43,295 nucleotides of DNA from Alcaligenaceae bacterium (GCA_029268595.1 JAJUGB010000004.1:1-43295); one strand, 5' to 3'; shown: positions 17,506-27,063, numbered from the stretch's first letter. Translations and numbers: made by a program. The notes: generated by a model from the letters alone, not told the origin.

Positions 17506-18399
17506 GTGCCCGTTGCCAGCGCTCCCGACCGGCCATTGCCCGATCCGCTCGTAGGAGAGCAAAGGAATCTTCTCATTGCGCTGATCCTGTCCTTGCTGGC
17601 GCATGGGGCGCTCTTGGCCATCAAGGCGTCTTCAACCGCCCCCGCTATAGCTCCGGCCGCCACACTCGAGGTGACACTGGTCAACACACGCACAGAGGCC
17701 GCACCTATTGCGCCTCAGGTGGTGGCTCAGCAAGACGTGAATGCGGGCGGTAATGCGAACCAAGGGGTGGCGGCCTCCCCGCTACCTTTTACGTCTGCCG
17801 ACGCCCCTGACGAGGTGGTCCTGGAAGCCCTGCGCAAACGGCAACAACAGCTAGAGCAAGAGCAGCTACGTTTATTGCACCAACTGGAGTCGCAAGAAGA
17901 AACGTGGGAAGCACGAAATCGGCCCGATCTGTTCCAGGACGCTCAAGACCCAGGAGACGACAACCTTGAGCAGGACAGCGCGGTGCTCAGCGCCCGCATT
18001 GCCGCCCTGAAGGACGAAGTCGAACAATACAACAAGCGCCCGCGCCAGCATTTCGTCGGCCCCTCTGCTCAGGCGGTAGACTATGCCGAGTACGTGGAGG
18101 CTTGGCGGGAAAAAGTCGAGTTGCTGGGGACCCAACATTACCCGCCGCAAGCGCGCGGCAAGGTTTATGGCTCGCTACAACTGACCGTCTATATCGATGC
18201 ACAGGGGCAATTGCTTCGAGTAGAAATTGACCGGCCGTCCGAGCACGCCATACTGAATGCCGCTGCCCGGCGCATCGTCCAGTTGGCGGCGCCCTTCGCG
18301 CCCCTGCCACCTGCGCTCGCCGCCAAGACCGACGTACTGGCCATTACGCGCACCTGGCACTTCACTCGTAAAAACACTTTAAGTACCGACTCACCGTGA
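17506..18399 (+). CDS. TonB-family energy-transducer-like protein
   Basis: The 297-residue protein has one N-terminal membrane helix (LLIALILSLLAHGALLAI, about 22-39), a periplasmic Gln/Glu/Leu-rich coiled coil (about 105-135), and a C-terminal TonB-like domain (about 195-285) with YPPQARGKVYGSLQLTVYIDAQGQLLRVEI, the standard TonB/TolA beta-beta-alpha start. The Pro-rich spanning region typical of true TonB is short, so it may serve a specialised transporter or an envelope-spanning role. The GTG start has GAGG 7 bases upstream. The stop overlaps the aroE start by 4 bases (GTGA), implying translational coupling. No exbB, exbD or receptor is in the window. Confidence 0.85.
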   Translation: MPVASAPDRPLPDPLVGEQRNLLIALILSLLAHGALLAIKASSTAPAIAPAATLEVTLVNTRTEAAPIAPQVVAQQDVNAGGNANQGVAASPLPFTSADAPDEVVLEALRKRQQQLEQEQLRLLHQLESQEETWEARNRPDLFQDAQDPGDDNLEQDSAVLSARIAALKDEVEQYNKRPRQHFVGPSAQAVDYAEYVEAWREKVELLGTQHYPPQARGKVYGSLQLTVYIDAQGQLLRVEIDRPSEHAILNAAARRIVQLAAPFAPLPPALAAKTDVLAITRTWHFTRKNTLSTDSP

Positions 18400-19247
18400 A
18401 CTCTGACGTCCATCTCAAAGAATTTGCCGTTGTAGGCAATCCCGTTGCACACAGTCGCTCGCCGGCCATTCACCATCATTTCGGGCAGCAAACAGGTATC
18501 GCACTGCATTACCGCATCATCGAAAGCCCGCTGGACGCCTTCACGAGTGTCGTCAGGCGCTTTTTTGAAGAAGGCGGGAGCGGTTTGAACGTCACCGTCC
18601 CGTTCAAGCAGCAGGCGTGGGAGCTGGCTCACAACCATCTGAGCCAGCGCGCCTTACTTGCCGGCGCGGTCAACACCCTTTGGATGAAGGACGGCGAACT
18701 GCATGGTTGCAATACGGACGGAATCGGCTTGCTTGCCGATCTTCGACGCTTGGGCAACGACCCGGCTGGCAAGCGCATCCTGCTCGTCGGTGCAGGAGGC
18801 GCTGCGCGGGGAGTCATCTTTCCCTTACTGGAAGCCGGCGCGAGCCGGCTACACATTGTCAATCGTAGCCCACGTAAAGCCGTCGATCTCGCCGGTCAGA
18901 TGGCAGAACAATTACCGGATTTTGCCCACCAGCTTTCCGGGGGGGGACTGCATGAGGCGTCGGGCAATTGGGATATTGTCATCAACGCGACTTCCAGCAG
19001 CCTCAGTGGTGAAACGCCACCGCTTCAGGGCGTGCAATACGCTCCCGAGGCCTTGGCCTACGATATGGTGTACGCGGCGACTCCCACTCCCTTTATGCAA
19101 GCCGCAAGCGCACAGGGGGCGCGAATTGCGGATGGTTTGGGCATGCTGGTGGCTCAAGCCGCCGCCAGCTTCGCTATCTGGAATGGTATCCAGCCAGACA
19201 TCGAGCCGGTCTTGCCGGAACTGCGCAAGCAGCTGCTTGCTTCCTGA
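18396..19247 (+). CDS. aroE: Shikimate dehydrogenase (NADP+)
   Basis: Reduces 3-dehydroshikimate to shikimate. The 283-residue product carries the substrate motif SRSP (about 22-25), catalytic Lys71 (NVTVPFK) and Asp108 (NTDG), and the NADP-binding GAGGAARGV with NRSPRK after the second strand. The GTG start overlaps the upstream stop by 4 bases. Together with aroQ on the other strand, the window holds two steps of the shikimate pathway. Confidence 0.97.
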   Translation: MNSDVHLKEFAVVGNPVAHSRSPAIHHHFGQQTGIALHYRIIESPLDAFTSVVRRFFEEGGSGLNVTVPFKQQAWELAHNHLSQRALLAGAVNTLWMKDGELHGCNTDGIGLLADLRRLGNDPAGKRILLVGAGGAARGVIFPLLEAGASRLHIVNRSPRKAVDLAGQMAEQLPDFAHQLSGGGLHEASGNWDIVINATSSSLSGETPPLQGVQYAPEALAYDMVYAATPTPFMQAASAQGARIADGLGMLVAQAAASFAIWNGIQPDIEPVLPELRKQLLAS

Positions 19248-19250
19248 TCA

Positions 19251-19976
19251 ATGGCTGAAACGTATCGCCGTTTCTCCTGGCTTAAACTGACCGCGGCCGG
19301 CCTGCTGCTCGCCCTGTTCGGTTTTCTGCTGTATCAGTTTGGTCTGCTGGTGATGGTGGTCTGGCTCAACTTCCGCAACCCCAGCAGCAGCGCCTTCATG
19401 AAGCAGACCCTTACGGAACTGAGGGTAAAAGAGCCCTCCGCCAGCCTGAAATACCAGTGGGTCCCGTACGAACAGATCAGCGACAACTTGAAGCGTGCGG
19501 TCATCGCCTCTGAGGACTCCAATTTTTTAGAGCACGGCGGAGTGGAATGGGAGGCGATACGCAAAGCCTGGGAGTACAACCGGCGGCAGGCGGCGCGCGG
19601 CAGCAATCGCATGCGCGGGGGCTCCACCATTTCCCAGCAGTTGGCCAAGAATCTTTTCTTGTCCGGCGACCGGTCTTATGTGCGTAAGGGTCAGGAACTT
19701 ATCCTTACCTACATGATAGAAACTGTCATGACCAAGCAACGCATACTTGAGCTCTATCTGAACCTAGCCCAATGGGGAGAGAATGTGTTTGGCGCCCAAG
19801 CCGCTGCGCAGCACTACTTTGGGCGGTCGGCAAGCCGTTTAAGCAACGCACAAGCAGCTCAGTTGGCCGCCATGCTGCCCAACCCCGCCTATTACGACGA
19901 ACGGGGGGTGACGTCCTATTTAAGATCTCGCACCTCGACCATCATGCGCCGCATGAGATTAGTTACGGCGCCATAG
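19251..19976 (+). CDS. mtgA: Monofunctional peptidoglycan glycosyltransferase
   Basis: GT51 enzyme that polymerises lipid II into glycan strands without a transpeptidase domain. The 241-residue protein has one N-terminal membrane helix (about 11-40), then the GT51 motifs: EDSNFLEHGG (catalytic Glu), RGGSTISQQLAKNLFL, the RSYVRKGQEL motif and ILELYLN. Length is typical of MtgA. It starts 3 bases after aroE. Confidence 0.96.
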   Translation: MAETYRRFSWLKLTAAGLLLALFGFLLYQFGLLVMVVWLNFRNPSSSAFMKQTLTELRVKEPSASLKYQWVPYEQISDNLKRAVIASEDSNFLEHGGVEWEAIRKAWEYNRRQAARGSNRMRGGSTISQQLAKNLFLSGDRSYVRKGQELILTYMIETVMTKQRILELYLNLAQWGENVFGAQAAAQHYFGRSASRLSNAQAAQLAAMLPNPAYYDERGVTSYLRSRTSTIMRRMRLVTAP

Positions 19977-20041
19977 CGCAACCGCGTTTTTGTTACTCTT
20001 ACGACTGCGCTTACATCGCCCCATTTTCAGGCATTCAATCG

Positions 20042-21220
20042 ATGCGTACTGCCCGCCGCTATCTCGCTCGCGAGATTTATCGCTCCAGCTTTGTCGTGTT
20101 GCTGGCCCTGATCGGCCTGTTTTCGTTTTTCGCCCTGATCGAAGAGCTGGACAATGTCGGTAGCAAATTCACACTGCTTAATCTGTTTTATCTCCAGGCT
20201 CTGCAATTACCCACTCGCCTGTACGATTTGCTGCCCATAGGTCTGCTGATCGGCGCCATCCTGGCGCTGGCAAGCCTGGCTCAGCGTAACGAGCTCGTCA
20301 TACTGCGCGTATCGGGTGTTAGCGGCATGAAGCTGCTGGGCATGCTGTGGATCATCACCATTCCCTGGGTCTTGGCGGCCTTCTTCTTGTCGGAAGTGGT
20401 GACGCCGGCCGCTGAAGTCAAAGTCAGCGAAGCCAATCTGCTGCTACTCGGCCATGCAGGCGGAGGGCGGCTGAGTAGCGGCTATTGGTTCAAAGAAGAA
20501 GGACCGGAAGGCGGTACGCGCATCATCAATATCGAGCGGCTGCAACCCAACGGGGGAGTGGCCGGCATCAACTTATACGAGTTCAACAAGAGTCAGGAAC
20601 TTACCGCCTTGTCTCAAGCCGAGCAAGGCTATTTCGGCAACGATAATCTGGTAATGACCGGCGTAGTGGAAACTCAGATAGACGCCAACGCAGTATCGGC
20701 GCTGGCCGATGCACAAGAGCCCAAATCACCCATTACCGAGGTAAACAATATTGCGGAGCGCAGCATCGGCACGACATTGACCCCGGAGCGCCTTATCGCC
20801 CGCATCCTGACCCCCGAGCGCATGTCCATGTCGGTGCTGCTTGACTACATCAGTTATTTAAAGAACAACAGCCTGGAAACCGACCGGCAAGTTGTGGCCC
20901 TCTGGCGGAAGATTGCTTATCCGTTCACTCTGCTGGTCATGATCACCATTGCCGCGCCCATCGGATTTATGCAGACTCGTCGAGGAGGCGTTGGCGGCAA
21001 GGTCTTCATAGGCATACTCTTGGGTGTGGGCTTCTTCATGGTGAATCAGTTAGCGCTTAACGTGGGCATGCTCAGCAAGTGGGCGCCCTGGATTACCGCT
21101 TTGGTGCCCAACCTTGGCGCATTGGCGTTGGCCTTCGGAGCTCTCATCCTGATGGAGAACCGCCATACCTTGCGCGGGTTCTCGCTTCCAAAAATCTCGG
21201 GTACCGGGCGCTCGGCATGA
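20042..21220 (+). CDS. lptG: LPS export ABC transporter permease LptG
   Basis: Inner-membrane subunit of the LptB2FGC complex that extracts lipopolysaccharide. The 392-residue YjgP/YjgQ-family protein opens [16 protein letters not shown]. It has three N-terminal helices (to about 115), a large periplasmic beta-jellyroll domain (about 130-285), and three C-terminal helices. LptG is favoured over LptF because of the N-terminal motif and the coupling-helix region [18 protein letters not shown]. Start 20042 removes a long upstream open frame that only overlaps mtgA. The usual neighbour lptF is absent here. The stop overlaps the apaH start (ATGA). Confidence 0.93.
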   Translation: MRTARRYLAREIYRSSFVVLLALIGLFSFFALIEELDNVGSKFTLLNLFYLQALQLPTRLYDLLPIGLLIGAILALASLAQRNELVILRVSGVSGMKLLGMLWIITIPWVLAAFFLSEVVTPAAEVKVSEANLLLLGHAGGGRLSSGYWFKEEGPEGGTRIINIERLQPNGGVAGINLYEFNKSQELTALSQAEQGYFGNDNLVMTGVVETQIDANAVSALADAQEPKSPITEVNNIAERSIGTTLTPERLIARILTPERMSMSVLLDYISYLKNNSLETDRQVVALWRKIAYPFTLLVMITIAAPIGFMQTRRGGVGGKVFIGILLGVGFFMVNQLALNVGMLSKWAPWITALVPNLGALALAFGALILMENRHTLRGFSLPKISGTGRSA

Positions 21221-22068
21221 CACGATCTATTTGGGCAGTCGGCGACCTTCAGGGCTGCTGCACGCCTTTGGAACAACTACTTTCTCATCCTGAAATTGCG
21301 CAAGACGAGCAGGCCCAGTTCTGGTTTGCGGGAGACCTGATCAATCGAGGTCCGGAATCGCTCCAGACAATTCGACGCGTCATGGCTTTGGGGGACCGGG
21401 CGGTATCTGTGCTGGGCAACCACGATCTGCATCTTCTGGCCGTCTCGGCCGGCATACGCAAATCGGGCAAGTCCGACACCCTGCTCGGGATCTTCGATGC
21501 TCCGGACGCTCAGGATATCTTGAACTGGATGCGCCACAGACCGCTGGCACATTACGCTCAGGGCCATCTGCTCGTACATGCAGGCGCTCATCCCAGCTGG
21601 ACCCTGGCGCAAACCTTGCAGCTATCACAGGAGGTTGAAGCCGCTTTACGTTCGCCAGACTGGCACGAGCGGCTGGCCAAGATGTATGGCAACGAACCGG
21701 CACAATGGGACAACCACCTACAGGGCGCAGACCGGCTACGTGTAATTATCAATGCCACAACACGGATGCGCATGTGCGAAGTCGATGGGACCATGGACTT
21801 TTCGCATAAGCGTCATCCAGCTGATGCCCGCCCGGGCTTGCTCCCCTGGTACGACGTGCCGCAGCGTCCCCTGGCTCAAGAAGCCGTGGTGGTCTGCGGC
21901 CACTGGTCGACTTTGGGGCTACTGATGCGGGACGATGTGCTCAGCCTCGACACCGGTTGCGTGTGGGGGGGCAAGCTGACTGCCGTCCGTTTGCAAGACC
22001 GTAAAGTCATACAGATACCGTGCACGCAATACAGCAAGCCCAAAGAAGAACGAACGTTGCTGCAGTGA
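21217..22068 (+). CDS. apaH: Bis(5'-nucleosyl)-tetraphosphatase, symmetrical
   Basis: Hydrolyses diadenosine tetraphosphate to two ADP and can decap dinucleotide-capped RNA. The 283-residue calcineurin-like phosphoesterase shows the metal motifs GDLQGC (9-14), GDLINRG and GNHDLH, plus a distal VVCGHWS. The ATG overlaps the lptG stop by 4 bases, so translation is probably coupled. It is the last gene of the plus-strand run and converges with the acyltransferase gene 44 bases away. Confidence 0.96.
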   Translation: MTRSIWAVGDLQGCCTPLEQLLSHPEIAQDEQAQFWFAGDLINRGPESLQTIRRVMALGDRAVSVLGNHDLHLLAVSAGIRKSGKSDTLLGIFDAPDAQDILNWMRHRPLAHYAQGHLLVHAGAHPSWTLAQTLQLSQEVEAALRSPDWHERLAKMYGNEPAQWDNHLQGADRLRVIINATTRMRMCEVDGTMDFSHKRHPADARPGLLPWYDVPQRPLAQEAVVVCGHWSTLGLLMRDDVLSLDTGCVWGGKLTAVRLQDRKVIQIPCTQYSKPKEERTLLQ

Positions 22069-22112
22069 AGTTGTGCCGGGCCATAGTGGCGTGCAGGCCC
22101 GTGCGTACCGAG

Positions 22113-22931
22113 CTAGACTTTGCGACCCTCTGCAACGGCCACAGGCTGTTCTAACGCCACCCCAGCTTGCGTTTCTTCTGCAGCCTTACCTGTCTCTCGA
22201 ACGGCATCCCCTATGACTTCATGAGTGTGGCGCGCCACACCGACCCTGCCCAGCGCTTTAGCGGTCTCGGCGGAAATCATAGGGAGGAACTCCACCTCGA
22301 CTTCCACACCGGTGAGCCTTAACAGCACCCATAAGTTTCCAACCAGGCTTTGCTCGCCTACAAAGGCGACCTTGGCGCTACGCCGTCCCTGATGAAAGAA
22401 TCTGAGCGCCACCGGCTGGATATCCACGCCTGTGCGAATGGCGGGGTCAAATAAGCTGGAATGAAACGGCAATACATCATTTCCAGGCGAAGTGGTTCCT
22501 TCCGGAAACAAGCCCAATACTTGCCCTTGGGCGAACCGGGCCTGCATTTGATCGGCCACCTTTTTCAACGAGTGGCGTTCGCCGCGCGAGACGAACACTG
22601 CGCCGACATTGGCGACCAGCCATCCAATGACAGGCCAGCTACGAATTTCGGCTTTCGCAATGAAGATGACAGCGCGGACACTGGACAACACATAGATGTC
22701 GATCCAGGAGACGTGGTTAGCGACCCAAAGCGCAGTACCCGAAGGAGGCGGCGCCCCTTTGACAGTAATTCGGACGCCGCACAGGAACATAATGGCCCTT
22801 GACCAGGCTCTGTTCATGGCCGCACGGACCTCCACCGAGCAGAGCGGATAGACGGTGGCGACAGTAATTAAACTTGACAGCAACCAAAGCAGCACGCCCG
22901 GCAGGCGCAAGACAAACAGCAACAGGCCCAA
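22113..22931 (-). CDS. PlsC-type 1-acylglycerol-3-phosphate acyltransferase
   Basis: The 272-residue membrane-associated acyltransferase of phospholipid synthesis has an N-terminal hydrophobic segment (about 1-25). The HX4D catalytic motif is seen in NHVSWID (about 72-78), with the substrate motif FPEGTTSPG (about 142-150). The family includes PlsC and lyso-ornithine lipid acyltransferases, so the precise acceptor is not certain. It lies 20 bases after ruvX in the same orientation. Confidence 0.9.
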   Translation of the reverse strand: MGLLLFVLRLPGVLLWLLSSLITVATVYPLCSVEVRAAMNRAWSRAIMFLCGVRITVKGAPPPSGTALWVANHVSWIDIYVLSSVRAVIFIAKAEIRSWPVIGWLVANVGAVFVSRGERHSLKKVADQMQARFAQGQVLGLFPEGTTSPGNDVLPFHSSLFDPAIRTGVDIQPVALRFFHQGRRSAKVAFVGEQSLVGNLWVLLRLTGVEVEVEFLPMISAETAKALGRVGVARHTHEVIGDAVRETGKAAEETQAGVALEQPVAVAEGRKV

Positions 22932-22951
22932 TCTAAGCTTCTCCGGATAGA

Positions 22952-23353
22952 TTATCGAGCAGGTAAGGCGTCGAGATACCGCTGCAAAATCACAGCGGCT
23001 GCAACAGCGTCGTCCGCGGCGTTGGTTCCTAATAGTTGTTGTGCTTCAAGGCTGGACCCGCGCTCGTCGACCAGCTCCACGGGCAAACCGTAACGTCCAT
23101 GCAATTGATTAGCGAACCGCCGCGACTGCATGGAAGCGTACTGTTCCTCGCCGTCGAGGGTCAAGGGCAGCCCGACCACCAGCCGGTCGGGCTGCCAAGC
23201 CTGCAATAACCCAGAGATAGCTTCAAAACGCTGCTGACGCGTGACTGGCATGAGGATTTGCAGGGGCCGCGCCTGACAAGTCAGTGTGTTTCCTATGGCG
23301 ACCCCGATTTTCTTCAAACCGTAATCAAACGCCAACAGGGTTTCTTCAGGCAT
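22952..23353 (-). CDS. ruvX: Putative pre-16S rRNA nuclease / Holliday junction resolvase homologue YqgF
   Basis: The 133-residue RNase H-fold protein is involved in 16S rRNA 5'-end maturation. The family motif AFDYGLKKIGVAIG near the N-terminus carries the first catalytic Asp; VVGLPLTLDG, VDERGSSLEA and the C-terminal DAVAAAVILQRYLD complete the set. The start overlaps the yqgE stop by 8 bases, the conserved yqgE-yqgF arrangement. Confidence 0.95.
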   Translation of the reverse strand: MPEETLLAFDYGLKKIGVAIGNTLTCQARPLQILMPVTRQQRFEAISGLLQAWQPDRLVVGLPLTLDGEEQYASMQSRRFANQLHGRYGLPVELVDERGSSLEAQQLLGTNAADDAVAAAVILQRYLDALPAR

Positions 23354-23936
23354 GGCCGGCTTCGCCCGCCAGCATGGAAGAGTTTATGCCCAATAAGCCC
23401 AAGGCGGCCTCATAGCGTTCTTCCGGCGGCACCCGGAACAGAATATCATTGGAGGCCGTGACGTTAAGCCAGGCGTTTTGCGCCATTTCGCTCTCGAGCT
23501 GGCCTGCGCCCCACCCTGCATAACCCAGGGTGACAAGCAGCTGTGACGGCCCTTTACCCTGTGCCACCTCCTGCAAGACGTCGCGAGAAGTAGTCAGAGC
23601 AAGATCGCCCAAATGAATGCTGGAGCTGTACTCCCCAACCGGGGCGTGCAGGACAAAGCCTCGGTCTGTCTGCACAGGCCCTCCGAAATAGACCGGGGTG
23701 TCTTGCACCGGCCCGATCTCGAGCGATAAATCGAGGTCTATTCGTTGCAGAAGATTGCCCACCGTGAGGTCGGTGGGGCGGTTTATGACCAGACCCAGCG
23801 CCCCATGTGCAGTGTGCTCGCAGATGTAGATGACTGTATTGGCCAGGTTGCCAGCGACCATGCCGGGCATGGCCAAAAGAAACTGCCTGGACAAGTCCAC
23901 ACTACGCATCTCGCTTGTATCTTTAATCGTTGCCAT
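23346..23936 (-). CDS. YqgE/AlgH family protein (UPF0301)
   Basis: The 196-residue YqgE/AlgH protein shows the typical FLLAMPGM, GALGLVINRP, GGPVQTDRGFVLH and GYAGWGAGQLE motifs in order. The molecular role is unknown; the name AlgH comes from an alginate-related phenotype in Pseudomonas. A GGAGGG site precedes the ATG by 6 bases. It overlaps ruvX downstream and follows rubredoxin by 46 bases. Confidence 0.94.
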   Translation of the reverse strand: MATIKDTSEMRSVDLSRQFLLAMPGMVAGNLANTVIYICEHTAHGALGLVINRPTDLTVGNLLQRIDLDLSLEIGPVQDTPVYFGGPVQTDRGFVLHAPVGEYSSSIHLGDLALTTSRDVLQEVAQGKGPSQLLVTLGYAGWGAGQLESEMAQNAWLNVTASNDILFRVPPEERYEAALGLLGINSSMLAGEAGHA

Positions 23937-23982
23937 GACTTGCCCTCCGCGACTTGCTAGACCTATTGGCCATTAGATGGGG

Positions 23983-24147
23983 TCAGACCTCGATCAGTTC
24001 AAAGTCTTCTTTACGCGCCCCACATTCTGGACAGACCCAGTTAGGCGGGACATCTTCCCATTTAGTTCCTGGGGCGATGCCTTCTTCAGGCACCCCCGCT
24101 TCTTCATCATATATCCAACCGCAAATCAAACACATCCACGTTCGCAT
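23983..24147 (-). CDS. Rubredoxin
   Basis: The 54-residue small iron protein reads MRTWMCLICGWIYDEEAG at the start and VCPECGARKEDFELIEV at the end. The two CxxC pairs (Cys6/Cys9 and Cys39/Cys42), with the Gly-Trp-Ile-Tyr and PPNWVCPECG contexts, are the canonical Fe(Cys)4 site. It is a one-electron carrier; partners in this organism are unknown. It heads the minus-strand group rubredoxin-yqgE-ruvX-plsC, with a divergent gap of 133 bases to the thiD-like gene. Confidence 0.96.
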   Translation of the reverse strand: MRTWMCLICGWIYDEEAGVPEEGIAPGTKWEDVPPNWVCPECGARKEDFELIEV

Positions 24148-24280
24148 CTTTTGTTACTCACTGAAAGTTTCCGCCTAAATCCGGACGATTGGCGGAGCTT
24201 CTATTAGAATGGGGCAATCTTACTAGACGGCCCTCGGTCCGTACCTTGATATTAACCAAAGAAGTCGTTTAGCCTGGCAC

Positions 24281-25096
24281 ATGCATTCCGTGCAACCTTC
24301 CGCACCTACTCCCATCCTGTTGTTCAGCCCGTACGACCCTAGCGGTGCGGGCCATCTGCCTGCCGACGCCATTACTTGTGCCGCATGCGGCGCACATGCA
24401 GTAAGCGTCCTGACGGCCCTGCATGTGCAAGATACAACTGGCATCCTGGAGATTCAGGATCTGGCCCCGGAGTTCATCAACGAGCAGGCGCGGGCCTTAT
24501 TGGAAGACATCAGCGTCCGTGCCATCAAGGTCGGTCCTCTTTATACCCTAGAGTCCGTCAGCGTTCTGGCCCAGATCGCTGCCGACTACAGCGACCTTCC
24601 CTTGGTACTGCAACTGGCGGCCCTGCCCGATCAGGGCCGCTTCGAGGACAACGATCCGGAAGAAGTGCTGGCGGCCATATTCGAACTGCTTCTGCCCCAG
24701 ACGGACGTCATCATCGTCGAACACGCCATGCTCGAGCAGTGGCACACCGAGGGTTTGATTTCCGCCGCACCTGGCGTGCCCACACCGCAAGTACTCATAC
24801 ACCATGGCGCTGATTGGGTGCTGACGACCGCATCACCCATGCGACCGGGCCACTCAGCCTACGTGCTGCATGGCGGAGAAAATGCGGTCTTTTCCTGGTC
24901 AGCAGGGCCGGCCCCCGTGCGGGTGGCCCATACCGACGGCCCTCTAGCCTGCGCTGTAGCTGTTAACCTGGCCCGCGGGCTTCCCATGGCTCAAGCAGTA
25001 GAAACGGGCATTAAACAAACCGAGCCCATGCTGGCGTCGTCCTATCAGGCCGGCATGGGTTACCGCCTTATCAACCGAAGCTTATCGCATCAATAA
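24281..25096 (+). CDS. Divergent hydroxymethylpyrimidine/phosphomethylpyrimidine kinase (ThiD-like)
   Basis: The 271-residue ribokinase-fold protein is related to ThiD, which phosphorylates HMP and HMP-P for thiamine synthesis. The N-terminal half is recognisable (DPSGAG, then ADAITCAACGAHAVSVLTALHVQDTTGI; ThiD has DPSGGAGIQAD). The C-terminal catalytic half is degenerate. Where ThiD has TPNxxEA there is VEHAMLEQWH, and where ThiD has the anion-hole GTGC the sequence is TDGPLAC, so the catalytic Cys position is Pro by eye alignment. It may be a diverged kinase, a non-catalytic binding protein, or a regulator. The stop overlaps the thiE start by one base (TAATG), which ties it to thiamine synthesis. 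No TPP riboswitch was seen upstream. Confidence 0.75.
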   Translation: MHSVQPSAPTPILLFSPYDPSGAGHLPADAITCAACGAHAVSVLTALHVQDTTGILEIQDLAPEFINEQARALLEDISVRAIKVGPLYTLESVSVLAQIAADYSDLPLVLQLAALPDQGRFEDNDPEEVLAAIFELLLPQTDVIIVEHAMLEQWHTEGLISAAPGVPTPQVLIHHGADWVLTTASPMRPGHSAYVLHGGENAVFSWSAGPAPVRVAHTDGPLACAVAVNLARGLPMAQAVETGIKQTEPMLASSYQAGMGYRLINRSLSHQ

Positions 25097-25749
25097 TGCG
25101 CGCCACCACTCGATTTCCTCGCGGCCTGTATGGCGTTACACCGGACTGGCCTGATACACAGCGTCTACTGACGGCAATAGGCGAAGCCGCGCAAGGCGGA
25201 ATGAAGGCTTTGCAGTGGCGGCGAAAATCAGGCGACGCCAGCGAACGACTGGCCCAGGCCCGGGAAGTCGGTCAGTTGTGCAAGCGGCTTGGGCTTGTCT
25301 ACATCGTCAACGACAGCGTCGAGACGGCTCTGGAGGTGGATGCAGATGGCGTGCATCTGGGCCGTGACGACGGCTCGTGGCTACAGGCGCGCCGCAAACT
25401 GGGACCCATCAAACTGCTGGGCTGCTCTTGCTACAACGAGCTGGATCTGGCCAATGAAGCACTGGAGGCCGGAGCCGACTACATCGCCTTCGGGGCCGTT
25501 TACCCCTCTACAGTCAAACCAGAGGCGGTCAAAGCCTCCCTTGACCATATACGACAAGGGCGCAAGCTGGCCGACCAGCTATGGCCCGAGGCCGCCGTGG
25601 TGGCCATAGGCGGCATCCACGCCGACAACGCCCTACCCGTGGTCCGTGCCGGCGCCGACAGCATAGCGGTCATTAGCGGCATATTCGAGTCCTCGGATAT
25701 TCGCGCTGCAGCGGCCGCTTGCGCGGCGGCGTTCACCGGCACGGTATGA
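25096..25749 (+). CDS. thiE: Thiamine-phosphate synthase
   Basis: TIM-barrel enzyme that joins HMP-pyrophosphate and thiazole phosphate to thiamine phosphate. Motifs in order: GVTPDW, ALQWRRKSGD (pyrophosphate-binding Arg/Lys), VNDSVETALEVDADGVHLGRDD, ADYIAFGAVYPSTVKPEA, VAIGGIHADN and GADSIAVISGIF. The 217-residue length is normal. It begins on the last base of the upstream ThiD-like stop codon. Confidence 0.95.
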   Translation: MRATTRFPRGLYGVTPDWPDTQRLLTAIGEAAQGGMKALQWRRKSGDASERLAQAREVGQLCKRLGLVYIVNDSVETALEVDADGVHLGRDDGSWLQARRKLGPIKLLGCSCYNELDLANEALEAGADYIAFGAVYPSTVKPEAVKASLDHIRQGRKLADQLWPEAAVVAIGGIHADNALPVVRAGADSIAVISGIFESSDIRAAAAACAAAFTGTV

Positions 25750-25782
25750 TGGCCTTTCTGCTTTCCCCTGTATTCCATTGCC

Positions 25783-27063
25783 ATGTCACGTAACTCCGAA
25801 CTTTTTGAACGCGCCTGTAAAACCATACCGGGCGGCGTCAACTCGCCCGTGCGCGCTTTTCGCTCTGTCGGCGGCACGCCGCGTTTCATAAAGCGGGCAA
25901 ACGGCCCTTATGTTTGGGACGAAGACGACGCCAAGTACATCGATTACGTCGGCTCGTGGGGCCCCGCCATACTCGGCCATGCGCATCCGGAAGTCATCAA
26001 GGCAGTGCAAGAGGCGGCGGTCAATGGCTTGTCATTTGGCGCCCCCACCGAGGGCGAAATACTGATCGCCGAAGCCATTTGTGAACGCATTCCGTCCATG
26101 GAAAAGGTGCGACTGGTCAGCTCCGGCACCGAAGCCACGATGTCCGCGATCCGGCTAGCCCGGGGCGCGACAGGACGGTCAAAAATTATCAAATTCGAAG
26201 GTTGCTATCACGGCCATGCGGACAGCTTGCTGGTGAAGGCGGGCTCCGGCATGCTCACCTTCGGGAACCCTACGTCATCCGGCGTTCCTCTGGAGTTCAT
26301 ACAACACACCCTTGTATTGGACTTTAATGACCTGCAAGCCGTAGAAACCGCATTCACCGAATACGGCAAAGAGATTGCATGTGTGATTGTCGAGCCCGTC
26401 GCAGGCAATATGAACCTGGTCAAGCCAAAAGCGGGCTTTCTCGAGGGTCTGCGCAAGCTGTGTTCAGATCACGGCGCGCTGCTCATTTTTGACGAAGTCA
26501 TGACCGGTTTCCGCGTTGGCCCGCAAGGCGTACAAGGGCTAACTGGCGTCACACCCGATATCACCACCTTGGCCAAGGTCATTGGCGGTGGCATGCCGGT
26601 GGGAGCTTTCGGCGGGCGGGCCGATGTCATGGAGCACATCGCCCCAGTAGGCGCGGTGTATCAGGCAGGGACTCTCTCGGGCAATCCCGTGGCCGTCGCG
26701 GCTGGCCTGACGACCTTGCGGCTATTGTCCGAGCCCGGCTTCTACGACAGGTTGGCTGAGCAAAGCAAAAAGCTTGTTCAGGGTTTGACAGAACGAGCCG
26801 GTAGCGCCGGTGTGCTCTTTGCCGCCGATAGCATCGGGGGCATGTTCGGCCTTTATTTCTCGCTCGAAGTGCCAACCTCTTTCGAAGAGGTCTCGGCGGC
26901 CGATGTCGATCTTTTCAGGCGTTTCTTCCATGAAATGCTGGAACGCGGCGTTTATTTTGCGCCCTCGGCATTTGAGGCCGGTTTTGTTTCAAGCACCCAT
27001 GACGACGAAGTTATCCAAGCTACCTTGGACGCAGCCGAGATTGCGTTCTCGCGCCTCGTTTAA
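25783..27063 (+). CDS. hemL: Glutamate-1-semialdehyde 2,1-aminomutase
   Basis: PLP enzyme forming 5-aminolevulinate from glutamate-1-semialdehyde in the C5 haem pathway. The 426-residue fold-type I aminotransferase has the PLP lysine Lys265 in [18 protein letters not shown], the phosphate-binding [15 protein letters not shown] and the internal-aldimine Asp in [10 protein letters not shown]-terminal [11 protein letters not shown] is family-typical. It follows thiE by 33 bases and is probably part of the same run with yaeQ. Confidence 0.97.
   Translation: MSRNSELFERACKTIPGGVNSPVRAFRSVGGTPRFIKRANGPYVWDEDDAKYIDYVGSWGPAILGHAHPEVIKAVQEAAVNGLSFGAPTEGEILIAEAICERIPSMEKVRLVSSGTEATMSAIRLARGATGRSKIIKFEGCYHGHADSLLVKAGSGMLTFGNPTSSGVPLEFIQHTLVLDFNDLQAVETAFTEYGKEIACVIVEPVAGNMNLVKPKAGFLEGLRKLCSDHGALLIFDEVMTGFRVGPQGVQGLTGVTPDITTLAKVIGGGMPVGAFGGRADVMEHIAPVGAVYQAGTLSGNPVAVAAGLTTLRLLSEPGFYDRLAEQSKKLVQGLTERAGSAGVLFAADSIGGMFGLYFSLEVPTSFEEVSAADVDLFRRFFHEMLERGVYFAPSAFEAGFVSSTHDDEVIQATLDAAEIAFSRLV

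Noticed and set aside
19772-20041. Upstream extension of the LptG frame
   Set aside because: It overlaps mtgA out of frame. The LptG-family N-terminus [16 protein letters not shown] begins at 20042.
22077-22101. CGGGCC / GGCCCG inverted repeat between apaH and plsC
   Set aside because: There are only 6 paired bases with a 13-base loop and no T-run; too weak to call a terminator.
24148-24280. Possible TPP riboswitch upstream of the thiD-like gene
   Set aside because: No CUGAGA or other THI-box core was found in the 133 bases, and the gap has no fitting helices.
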